Shown here: piece after piece, positions 36,001-48,000 of the stretch | Layout: each line of letters starts with the position of its first letter | How positions within the stretch are numbered: the stretch's first letter is position 1 | Assembly (NCBI RefSeq): GCF_023053635.1 | Contig: NC_086179.1 | Coordinates: forward strand, 2,184,001-2,248,000 | Direction: 5' to 3' | From: Elgaria multicarinata webbii | Lineage: Eukaryota; Chordata; Lepidosauria; Squamata; Anguidae | DNA: 64,000 bases | Translations under genes and position numbers: made by a program | Notes under the pieces: model-generated | Seen by the model: the letters and a program-made list of their open reading frames with translations, nothing else | Told to the model about the DNA's origin: nothing | Database searches by the model: none

Positions 36001-39000
36001 AATTTATTTATTTATTTAGCACCATCAGTGTACATGGTGCTGTACAGAGTAAAACAATAAAATAGCAAAACCCTGCCGCATAGGCTTACATTCTAATAGA
36101 ATCATAATAAAACAATAAGAAGGGGAAGAGAATGCACCAAACAGTATAAAAGTAAGTTCTAAATCAAGTTTTAAAAGCTTTAGAAAAAAGAAAAGTTTTT
36201 AGCTGAGCTTTAAAAACTGCGATTGAACTTGTAGTTCGCAAATGTTCTGGAAGAGCGTTCCAGGCGTAAGGGGCAGCAGAAGAAAATGGACGAAGCCGAG
36301 CAAGGGAAGTAGAGGCCCTTGGGCAGGCAAGAAACATGGCATCAGAGGAGCGAAGAGCACGAGCGGGGCAATAGTGTGAGATGAGAGAGGAGAGATAGGA
36401 AGGAGCTGGACAGTGAAAAGCTTTGAAGGTCGACAGGAGGAGTTTATATTGGATTCTGAGGTGAATTGGAAGCCAATGAAGAGATTTCAGAAGTGGAGTA
36501 ACATGGTCAGAGCGGTGAGCCAAGAAGATGATCTTAGCGGCAGAGTGGTGAACAGAAACCAACGAACTGATGTGCGAAGACGGAAGGCCAGAGAGAAGAA
36601 GGTTGCAGTAGTCCAACCGAGAAAGAACCAAGGCATGAACAAGAGTCTTGGCAGAAGAGACAGACAAAAATGATCGAATCCTGGCAATATTATACAGGAA
36701 AAAACGACAGGATTTAGCTACTGTAACATATTCATTGCGCCGTATCACGTATCAAGAATAAAAATACGATAATAATTTACAGAAACTGAACAAGTTGTTT
36801 ACAATAACCGAGCAAAAATAGTTTACAGGTGCGAAACAGGTGAAAAAAGCCGGAGGCCTGGAATTGCTCAGTTATTGCAAACTATTTCTGCTCATTGCTC
36901 AGTTATTACAAACTAGTCAGTCTTTATAAACTATTTTTGCTTGGTTATTGGAAACAACTTGTTCAGTTTCTGTAAACTATTATTGTATTTTTACGCTTGA
37001 TACGTGATAGGGCACAATTAATACGTTACATAAAATGTTTGTGTACCTCAGTTCCTTTGATACCATTTAATATTCTAGCAGTTGTGTGCTGGTTAAGCGT
37101 CATTCTATTTTGGCAATTCCAACTGCTGCCTTCTGTATTCGTCAATTGCGAGTTGAGGCAGGAAGAGCTCCAAGCCAGGATCTGGGGGTATTTTGGGGGG
37201 AAGGAATTTTGCCCCACCCACCACTGGCAACTCGGCCCCCGGCAGGTTCTCCAAGATGGAATTCAGCACCCCGATGTAAAACTTGGGGTTTTTTTGCACT
37301 ATGATGGCCCCTTTGATTGCTCCATTCCACCCTCACGACACGCTATCTCTGCTGACGGGCTTAAATTAAGATGAACAAGACAGAGAGTCCAGAAAATGTC
37401 CACTGACAAAGCAGCGGCAGGGGAAACAGGGACGCTCTCCTTCGTCCGAAACATCTGGTGGTTCATCAACCACGCTACGTCAATTAATCTGTGTAAAATC
37501 TGGCCGTGAGTAGGCACCCTGAAAGATTAAGCCGTAGTTGGGATTGCGCGAACGAACTCAAGCAGCGGAATTGATAACAGAACAAGAACAAAGGGCAGGA
37601 ACTTTTGGGGCGTCCCTGAGCCCTCGGGGGGGGGCAGGTGGTTTCTCTCGTCGTCAAGTCTCCCTTGGGCACTTCCAGAACCTGACCTTTGCTTACCTTG
37701 TCGACCCTGTCCTTCTGTACCCCATAGCGGCCTCCAAAGCCCTTGGCGTAATCTGCAGAATAAAAAAGGAGACCAGAATCGCGCTCAAGTCATTCAGCCT
37801 CAGCATCCTTCCAGCCCACCCTGGCAGCTGCCACTGTCCGGTCAACTGTCTCCGTGGTGAGCTACCTGGCCAAGTGACGAAGCATTTCATTTGAGTGTTC
37901 AGCGCACACTCAGAGGTGTAGGCGAGCCAATGCAGCTGACCGCCACTCACCACACAATGGGCTGCAATGCGGACAGGCCTAGCCGGCACGTGGGAATGCA
38001 ACACAGGTCACGGGAGGGCCACTTGGCATGGCCCAATTGAGGAGGGCTTCGCCCCGCCTCCTCCCACAAACCGGAGGGCAGAGGACACCTACCTGTCTGG
38101 GACTCGTGGGGCTTCACCTCCTCCTTGTGTGCCCAGCCCAAGGCAGACTTGTCTTGACGGTCCTTCTGGACCCCAAACTTCCCTCCAAAACCCACGGCGT
38201 GGTCTGCAGGCAGGAAGATGCAGGGTATTTCAGACAGATGCAGGCACAGGACACGTTTGGTCGAGTGGACAGGGGTCCTTGCAACTCATCAGGAGGCGTC
38301 ACTAAGGAGTGACTTACAAAGTAAGACTTAAGAAGGAAGGGCCAGATTAGGAACTCATGTGGGCCAGATTTGGCCCGTGGACTTGAGGTTTTGCTCCCCT
38401 GTCTTAAGTGGGTGAGGACTAAGGCCCAAAGTAACCTGTAGCCATAGATGCCACTCAGTTCACATACCTCTCTCACCTCTAGGTTGGTAACTGAAGGGGT
38501 CAGCTAGGACCCCAAGGAGGCTGGGTTTGACCCAGTAGGCTCCCAGCTGCTGACCACTAACCTACAGCCAGACAGCCAATGGCCCGTGAGGACAGAGCGC
38601 TCGACCCAGACCCAGGAGTTCAACTCTTTGTTCAGCTACAAAGCTTCCTGGGCCACCTTGGGCAAGTCATTACCGGTCAACCAAGCCTTCCACACAGGAT
38701 GGCTCAAGTCTGTTGGCCGGGTCTCCCTGGAAGGAGGTCTGGATGCAACGGCAACTGATGAAAACATGACTGCATTTAGTGGCCTGCAAGGAAGAACATC
38801 CGAAGGGGTGTTGAACTCTGGGCCTGCCTGACGTAGTGCTGTCTGCTCTGGTCGGGGAGTTCTCCAGGGACGTTCCCAGCTCTTGGACCTGGAGACTGAA
38901 CCCGGAGCCTTCTGCTTGCCACGCAGTGACTCTGCTCCAGCAAGATGGGCCTGATTTGATGGGCAGGGCGGAGACTTGCTTATTCATCTGAGCAGCGATC

Positions 39001-42000
39001 CCCAACCGGGATCCTGCCTAAAGTGCCAGACCCAACATCCCCAGAGCAGTCAAGCACACCTGGAAAAAGCTGGGTTGGAGAGGGCTGCATTGGGGAGCTT
39101 TCCCCAAGGGCTCCACCCCACATCCTTCCCCATACCTGTCTGGGACTCGTGGGGCTTCACCTCCTCCTTGTGTGCCCAGCTCAAGGCAGACTTGTCTTGA
39201 CGGTCCTTCTGGACTCCAAATTTCCCTCCAAAACCTACGGCGTGGTCTGCAGTGGGGAAGACGCAGCACATCTCAGAAAGACACAGTGGGCACAGGTTGA
39301 CTGGAGAAAGGCCCTTGTAACTCACCCCTAATGTCACTGAGAAGGGAGGCTTCTTAAGTGCCTACTATCGGCTTTGGCTAATACGCCAGCTGAGCCCCTT
39401 TCCTAGAGTTGGAAGACCTAAAGATGGCCGTGCATGTGCTGGTAACTTCAAGGCTCGACTTCTGCAATTCACTCTGCCTAGTTCGGAAACTCCAACTAGT
39501 TCAAAATATGGCAGCCAGGTTGGTCACCGGCACGCCTAGGGGTGACCATATTACACCAACTTTAAAATCTCTTCACTGTCTGCCAATTAGTTTCCGGGCG
39601 AAGTATAACGTGTTGGTCATGATCTTTAAAGCCCTACATGGTTTGGGTCCAGGCTACCTGTGGGATCGCCTTCTACAGTACAATCCGCCCCGCACACTCA
39701 GGTCCTCTGGGAAGAACTTACTCCAGCCAACAAAGACCAGGCTGACAACCGTTACCCAGAGGACCTTCTCTTCTGCTGCTCCCAGACTGTGGAACGGCCT
39801 GCCGGAGGAGATTCATCAACTTAACAGTCTACTAGCATTCAAGAAAGCTATAAAGACTGATCACTTCCGGTAGGCCTACCCAGATGAATTTTAAGATGTC
39901 TGATTATTATTTAAATATTGTATCAATTTTATATGCTTTTTAATCAGTTTTATGCCTTTTATGATATTTTTGTATTTAATGTTGTTCCAGAGGAAGAGGC
40001 AGCTAAGAAATAAATAAATAGATGATGATGATGTGAATGGAGGTAGTGGTGGTGGGCCAAGGCCACAGGCCACTGCCTCTCCTACCTCACAGGACTGTTG
40101 TGAGGTCAAAATGGGATAATCTCATGAATGTTGACTTAAGCTCCCTGGAAGAAGCTCAGGAGTTGTTGTTGTCATTGTTGTTATTGTTATTATTATTAAA
40201 AAAATTAAACTGGTTTCTCAAAAAAGAAAACAAAAAAAGAGTCAAGGCGAATTACAAGAGCGTTAAGATCGTACAACATTTACAACAATTGTCCATTCAA
40301 ATACAACCACCCTCTAAAACAAATAAAAGATCAGGGACAACCATAAGCAATTGGACCATCATTTGCCATCAAACACAGAGAAAAGTCTTAACGGGTGCTG
40401 AAAAGATGACAATATTGCCACCTGGTGGTCCTTGCGAGGCAGAACATTGCATAAATGGAGGGCCATCACCAAAAAGGCCCTCTCCCTTGTTGCCATCCTC
40501 TGAGCCTTCCTCAAAGGAGGCACTTGAAGAAGGATGCCCTGTGAGATCCGAGAGTCCCCTGGCTCAGGCTGAGGTGGACGTGAGGGTGGTGGCAGCCTAC
40601 TTAGCTCCGCGTTTGTCCCGACCTAACCTGCTGGGGTGATCCTCTCCCTCCCTTCACACAAGGGCTTCACCCCACCCCGCCTCCTCCCACAAAGCAAAGG
40701 GCAGCAGACACCCACCTGTCTGGGACTCGTGGGGCTTCACCTCCTCCTTGTGTGCCCAGCTCAAGGCAGACTTGTCTTGACGGTCCTTCTGGACTCCAAA
40801 CTTCCCTCCGAACCCCACGGCGTGGTCTGCAGTGGGGAAGACACAGCACATCTCAGAATAAAATGGCCGGCACAGGTTGAGTGGACACAGGCCCTTGTAA
40901 CACGTCCCTAATGCCACTGAGAAGGGAGGCTCCTTAAGTGAAGGCAGGGAGTGGTGGAGGGCCAAGGCCAAAGGCTACTACCTCTCCTACCTCACAGGAT
41001 TGTTGTGGGGACAAAATGGGATAATCTTACGAATGTTGATTTAAGCTCCCTGGAAGAAGTTCAGGAATTATTATTATTTGCCATGCAACACATAGGGGAC
41101 ACTGAAAAGATAACAATATGGGTGCCTGGTGAAAAGATTACAATGCTGGCATAAATTGGGGGCCATCACCGAAAAAGCCCTCTCCCTTGTTGCCATCCTC
41201 TGAGCCTCCCTCAAAGGAGGCACTTGAAGAAGGATGCATCAAGAGGGCTGCAAGGAAGAACACACAAAGAGGGCTTTCACTGGGGCTCTCTGTTAGTCCA
41301 ACAATCTCAGCACGCCAAAGCTGTGGCTGCATCGTCTAACAGATGGGGCACAGATCCACAGCCCTTCGAGGCTCCGGTGAGATCCGAGAGTCCCCTGGCT
41401 CAGGCTGAGGTGGACGTGAGGGTGGTGGCAACCTACTTGGCTCCTCGTTTGTCCCGGCCTACCCTGCCAGGGCGACCCCCTCCCTCCCGTCACACAAGGG
41501 CGTCACCCCACCCCGCCTCCTCCCACAAACCAAAGGGCAGCAGACACCCACCTGTCTGGGACTCGTGGGGCTTCACCTCCTCCTTGTGTGCCCAGCTCAA
41601 GGCAGACTTGTCTTGACGGTCCTTCTGGACGCCAAACTTCCCTCCAAAACCCACAGCGTAGTCTGCAGTGGGGAAGGTGGAACAGGTTTCAGAAAGGTTG
41701 CACAGGTTCAAGCACCCAGAGCCAACCCATTTCGTTGGCATCACCTGACCCCTAGATTTTTGGGGTCAGGGGATACTTGGGATAGATGGGGGATACTTGG
41801 CTCAGCAATACTACAAACGAGAAGGATCTTGGAATTGTTGTAGATTGCAAGCTGAATATGAGCCAACAGTGCGATATGGCTGCAAGAAAGGCCAATGCTA
41901 TTTTGAGCTGCATTAATAGAAGTAGAGCTTCCAAATCACGTGAGGTACTGGTTCCTCTCTATTCGGCCCTGGTTAGGCCTCATCTAGAGTATTGCATCCA

Positions 42001-45000
42001 GTTCTGGGCTCCACAATTCAAGAAGGACGCAGACAAGCTGCAGCGTGTTCAGAGGAGGGCAACCAGGATGATCAGGGGTCTGGAAACAAAGCCCTATGAA
42101 GAGGGACTGAAAGAACTGGGCATGTTTAGCCTGGAGAAGAGAAGATGGAGGGGAGACATGAGAGCACTCTTCAAATCCTTAAAAGGTTGTCACACAGAGG
42201 AGGGCCAGGACATCTTCTCGATCCTCCCAGAGTGCAGGACATGGAATAACGGGCTCAAGTTAAAGGAAGCCAGATTCCGGCTGGACATCAGGAAAAACTT
42301 CCTGACTGTTAGAGCAGTACGACAATGGAACCAGTTCCCTAGGGAGGTTGTGGGCTCTCCCACAAGAGAGGCCTTCAAGAGGCAGCTGGACCACCATCTG
42401 TCAGGGATGCTTTAGGGTGGATTCCTGCATTGAGCAGGGGGTTGGACTTGAGGGCCTTGTAGGCCCCTTCCAGCTCTGCTATTCTATGATTCTATGATTT
42501 CACGGTGAGCTAAGCCAGCGATATGTGGCAAAACGATGCAACACGCTCAGCGCTTTTCAAAAGGAAGCAGACCACAGCGTTGCACCATGGACATTCACAC
42601 GCTTCATGGCACTGCTCACAGCTCACACCTTCCTTTGATCACCCACTACAGCTTCACTCATCCGTTGCGCCGTCTCCTGGCACGAAGATCTCTGCACCTA
42701 TCTGGATGTCCCACCAGGCCCTACAGCCACAAGCAATGATGGTTTCCTGCACTCCTCTGTCTGGCAGTGAGCTCAGGGCACTTGCGCCCTCACCAGATTC
42801 CTTGAGGCACATGGAAGGAGAGGACGGGGGTGGGGGCTGCTCTAGGAACCGCCCCCCCAGAGGAAGACAAAGGGGGGACCCCAGAAAGAGCTCAGGTGGC
42901 CCTCAGAACGTACCTTTCTGTGAGGTGTGCCTTTCCACCTCGCCTTTGTACTCAAAGCCCAGCGCCGACTGCAGAGAAGGGGAAGCGGCAGAAGTTACAA
43001 CCTCCAGGTGCTATTATTAATCTAGTCCCATACAGAGTAGCACAAGGGAATAAAAGAGCAGTTCCCTGCCCCTAGGAGCTTACAGTCTGAATATTGAGAG
43101 TGAGAGAGACAACACAGGGAGGGTAAAAGGGGAGAAGGAAGAGGGGGGAACAAGGGGAGGGTCAGGAATGGGAGCAAATGCTGTGTTGTTACACGGACCA
43201 TTAAAAATGCCGCTGTATTTTTGATACTCAGTTCTGTGTAATCTTTGAAACGGTGCTTTTAAAATTCCATTTGGTCACTCACATTTAAGGAAATGAAATT
43301 GTTAAGCCTTGCTGATTACTTTTCAAGGTTGCAGGAAGCATTATTAACTTGCTAAATTCCATATCTTATACACCATGTTTCTTTTTCTTTTTTCCCTTCT
43401 GCTCGTTTTTATTATAGTTTCTAGAGATAAACAAGAATATTGATGAACAAGAATTAACAAAACGTACCAGTTTAGGCCCTCGGGGATAAAACAACAGAAC
43501 TAACCATTAAAATACAAATTCTGTATCTGTCTTGTGCGGATGCCCAGTTACACCTATAATAGATAAACGAGTAATATCCCATTTGGGGCCTTAGGGGAGG
43601 CAACATTCACTGGTGCACAGCACTGAACAGCTGTAATTAGGAACGTTCTCCAAAAGGAAAACGTATTTTATCAGATAATAAGAACTTTTTGCACTTTTTA
43701 AATAACACCGGCACAGTTTGCACCCATCATTGTGAACATTCTCCAAAACAGGAATAAAGGGAGGAGGGAATTTGAATCTTCACAAGTAAATCTGAGCTAA
43801 GAGGGCTTTCTTGAGTATTTGTTTTCCACCACAATTAATTTCAGTCATGATGTAGGGAATACCTGGAGGAGGAAAGAAACTAACAGATGCAAACTGGCAC
43901 ACAAGATGCTTTTCCTTCTCAGAGAGCAGGCCCTCCATCAGGGGCTGGTGGACTGGCGTGCTGGATCCGGGGGGGGGGGGTTGTCCAAAGATGCCCCTGC
44001 ACCAGCTAGCCCAGTGCTCAGTCCCCCAGCAACTGGCCTGAGAGATAGATGGGCTGGTGCCACCCCATCCACAGGAGAAAACGCCACCCTTACTGACCTT
44101 GTCTGCTCGGTCCTTCTGCACTCCATATTTCCCTCCAAATCCCTTGGCTGCATCTGTCTGAGACGAGTGCATCCCGACCTCAGCAACATAGTCATGACCC
44201 AGTGCACTCTGGGAAACCAAGAGAAACCCCGTGTCAAAGCCTGCCAAGTTCATCATTCTACTGAGAGGTCACAGAGTAGTAAGGGTGCCCATGGAATCAT
44301 AGAATAGTAGAGTTGGAAGGGGCCTATAAGGCCATCAAGTCCAACCCTCTGCCCAATGCAGGAATCCACCCAAGAGGCCCTCAGGTTCTTCAGCAAGCCA
44401 ACAGCTACCCACCACCCCCTGCCCAATTCCTCTGAACAACTATTTCAACAGATAAGACGAGATAAGCACTGCAAGAGTCCAACTGCAGGCCTGGGAAGCA
44501 TACAAAGACCAGCCCCAGCCCCACCACCGTGTGTGACTTTGCACCTTGTCCATGCGGTCCTTCTCTGTGCCAAACTTGCCCCCGTAGCCATAGGAAGCTT
44601 TGGGCGCCGTCTCCAGCTCCTTCTTCTTGAGAACTTCATGCTCCTCAGAGACTTTGCTTCTAAGCTTGTGGATGCTGGAAAGGGAGAGGCGGGTTTCAAA
44701 AGGAGTCATCATGGGACTTGTCCCAACCTAACTGCCATTTCTAGCTGGGTTTGGGGGGTTGGTTATTATCCTCCTCAAAAGTGGGGACTCTCGGGTGCAA
44801 TCCACAATGTTCTACGGGCAAGACGGAGTTCTACAGGCAGGAACCGCTTTCCGGTGCTTGGAAATAATTTCAGGATATGTGCAGAAGGATTTCAAGATGT
44901 GTGTGGCAGGAAGTTGCACCTCTTCCTGTATATTCCTGTCCAAGTCCTGAGATCATCCTCAGAGGCCGGACTCTGTTGCTCTCACATGCCAAGCGGGTTT

Positions 45001-48000
45001 CTACTCAGGAGGAGGCCTTTTCAGTAGCAGCTCCCAATTATGGGATACCTTCCCCAGAGAGGTCCACTTGGCGTTCTACGTGGCTATCTGTTCAGGCCCT
45101 TTTATTCTCTCGGGCCTTTTAATTCCTTTCCTTCTCTGTATCTCCACTATCGTGTTGTGTTTTAAGTAATTTTGTCTTTATACTTTTAGAACCCAACGCT
45201 GCGCACGTTTAGGCAGAAAACAGTCCTACAACTCACAGAATTCACAGCAGGGGGTTTGCTGGGAACTGTAGGGCTGTTTTCTGTCTAAACCTGCATAGGG
45301 ATCTCACCCTCTGTTCATCTTAGAATCTTAGAATCATAGAAAAGCAGAGTTGGAAGGGGCCTACATGGCCATCGAGTCCAACCCCCTGCTCAATGCAGGA
45401 ATCCACCCTAAAGCATCCCTGACAGGTGGCTGTCCAGCTGTCGACCAGGGACCCGCAAGTAAGACATGGGTACAGTAGTACCCTCCTGCCCATTTTCCCC
45501 AGCAACGGGTGCAAATAAGCTTGCTGCCTATATTTCATGGTTTGTATGAAAACCAAATGGGACACCAAAGAGATAGGCACTAGGCAGACAAAGAAATCAT
45601 TTTTTAAAAAATGAGTGGCATTAGCATACAGGGAAACTCTCACTGATAGCCAGAAAAAAAGTTGGTGTCAGAAGGAGGAGCGAGGCAGGTTTTAGGAAAC
45701 ATTTGGAAAGAGAGAGCATGATGTTGTAGCTGATCCCATAGAGAATTCTAGTTAAATGGAGAGAGTTTGCTGCAGAGAAAAGGTCAGGAAAAACAAGGGC
45801 CGTGAAAGCGTGGGATGATGTGAAAGCAAAATGAAGCATTGACTGGAATAGTGATGGCACGGATGCACAGCCAACGTGCAAGGAGCAGTAAAGAAGATCG
45901 GGTGACCAACTGTCAGGATTTCCCTGGATTTGTCCAGGTTTTTGTTCTATCCTGGGTGTCAAGGGGGATTTTCTGTAATTTTCTATAATAACAGGGAATA
46001 ACACGATTTCCTCTTTAAGGCTGCCATTAGCGTGGTGGGGGAATGATGGAGTTTCCAGAGGTGCACCAGTTTCCTGCACTGCTCCAATCACAGCCTTAAA
46101 GGGAAAGCACGTCATTCCCGGACATTACAGAGAAGGCCCCAACTGGAGCAGAGGAGGGGAAAGTGCACTTTCCGGGGTCTCTGGAAAGCATGTCGTTCCC
46201 CCCACCATGCTAATGGTGGCCGCCATTGCGTGGCAAGGGGGAATGACGCACTTTCCAAAGGCCCCGGATAGTGCGCTTTTCTATTCCACCCACCCACTGG
46301 GTGTCCTCTTTTTTGGTTTCCCAAATATGGTTACCCAATGGTCGCAGCGAAGAGTGGTAAAGATGAATCCGGCAGCCAGAATTAAAAAAACATAATCCAC
46401 AAAGACGGAAAGCAAAGCAAGAAGACCACAGAGGAAAAGGTTACAATAATCAAGGCGTGATATCATCAAATCTTAGCAAACTGCACATCACTTTGGCTAT
46501 CTATAAATAGGGATGCAACTCGTGCATTTTTATAAATACAAAAAGATAATAATAATGAAAATATGCCAGAAGGAGGAAGGAAACGGTTTGCTCACTCTGT
46601 GCTCAGCGGACAGAACAAGGAACTATAAAGGACAAGGATGTAGAACTAAGTTAAACGCGAAGGAAGAGCTTCATCGCTGTGGATTGATGCAGCCAGGGAG
46701 CAGGCGGCCTGCTTGAGCTGTGTGTGTCTTGCAACCTCTTCCCTAGGAGACCTTCAATTTAACTTGGTGTTTTAAAGTTGTAATTTTGCATTGCTGCTGT
46801 TTTTATCTGGTTGAGCTTTAGCATTGTATTTTATATTATGGTTTTATACTGTTGTTTTATACTTTGAACGGTTTTAATTTTTGTGAACCGCCCAGAGAGC
46901 CCTGGCTATTGGGCGGTATAGAAATGTAATAAATAAATAAATAAAGCAAGGTTGGACAAGAATCTGATTCACAGCAAGAAGCGGGCGTGAGGGTGCTTCC
47001 ACAAAGGGTGTGTGTGTCTAGCCCTACCCATCAGAAGGCCTCCTCGTGCAGCTGTTCCGTCTTTTTCTCCCAATAAGAGGAAAGATGGAAGAAGCAGTGG
47101 AAAAACCCACTAGGCCAGTCCCCCTCTGGCTGCTTTTATGAGCCAGGAAGGGCAAGGGTCTAGTACATACTCGTCACCAGAGGCAGGCGGATGACCAGAA
47201 CCTCAAAATCCCCCCTGAGAATGGCACGCACTTTGTGGGCACAACTGGCATTTGCACACCCAGCACCCTCCCAGAGTGCAGGACACGGAATAACGGGCTC
47301 AAGTTAAAGGAAGCCAGATTCCAGCTGGACATCAGGAAAAACTTCCTGACTGTTAGAGCAGTACGACAATGGAGCCAATGACCCAGGGAGGTAGTGGGCT
47401 CTCCCACACTAGAGGCCTTCAAGAGGCAGCTGGACAACCACCTGCCAGGGATGCTTTAGGGTGGATTCCTGCATTGAGCAGGGGGTTGGACTCGATGGCC
47501 TTGTAGGCCCCTTCCAACTCTGCTATTCTATGATTCTGTGATAAGAAGGCAACCATCTCCTCAATGGTGTGGCCACAAACAAGCTGCCATCCGTGCTAGT
47601 TTCATCAGTTTCCCCCGCCTTACCAACCCCCCCTTCAGTGTGTGTGTGCTTGTGGCCTAGAAAAGTCAGCGAAGATACCACTTCCTTTTCCTGCAAAATG
47701 TCGACATTGCCATGGCAACCACCAATATGACATGCAACAGGAACCTCAGCCCAGTCCTCCCCCTTCCACTTTCATGGTGATTTGAGATTTGAGATCTGTC
47801 GGAGGAGCCTTCCTCTGCTTCCCTCCAACACGAGACATACACTACGGTGGAACGTGGGAGAGGGCTTTCTCTGTGGTGGCACCCCACAGGTGGAATACCC
47901 TTCCCTTGGAGGCCCGACTGGTGCCGGCACTGGCTTCATTTCAGCACCAAGTTAAAACATGGCTCTTTATCAAAGCCTTTGAGGGCTAAATTCTCCATGG

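Larger units (their letters stand above)
35485..37120. mobile_element. Palindromic DNA element carrying two L2 insertions
   Basis: The left arm is in three pieces: 35485-35535, about 35941-35982 and 36724-36870. The intact right arm is about 36880-37120. Paired blocks: 'taaccagcacacaac' with 'gttgtgtgctggtta', 'gaactgaggta.acaaacatttta' with its inverse, and 'tgtaacatattcattgcgcc' with 'gggcacaattaatacgttaca'. The two gaps in the left arm are L2 fragments. Without them the element would be about 490 bp. Confidence 0.78.

Noticed and set aside
38093-41662. CRISPR-like or satellite array from regularly spaced repeats
   Set aside because: The units are coding exons with splice sites inside larger duplicated intron blocks in a vertebrate genome.
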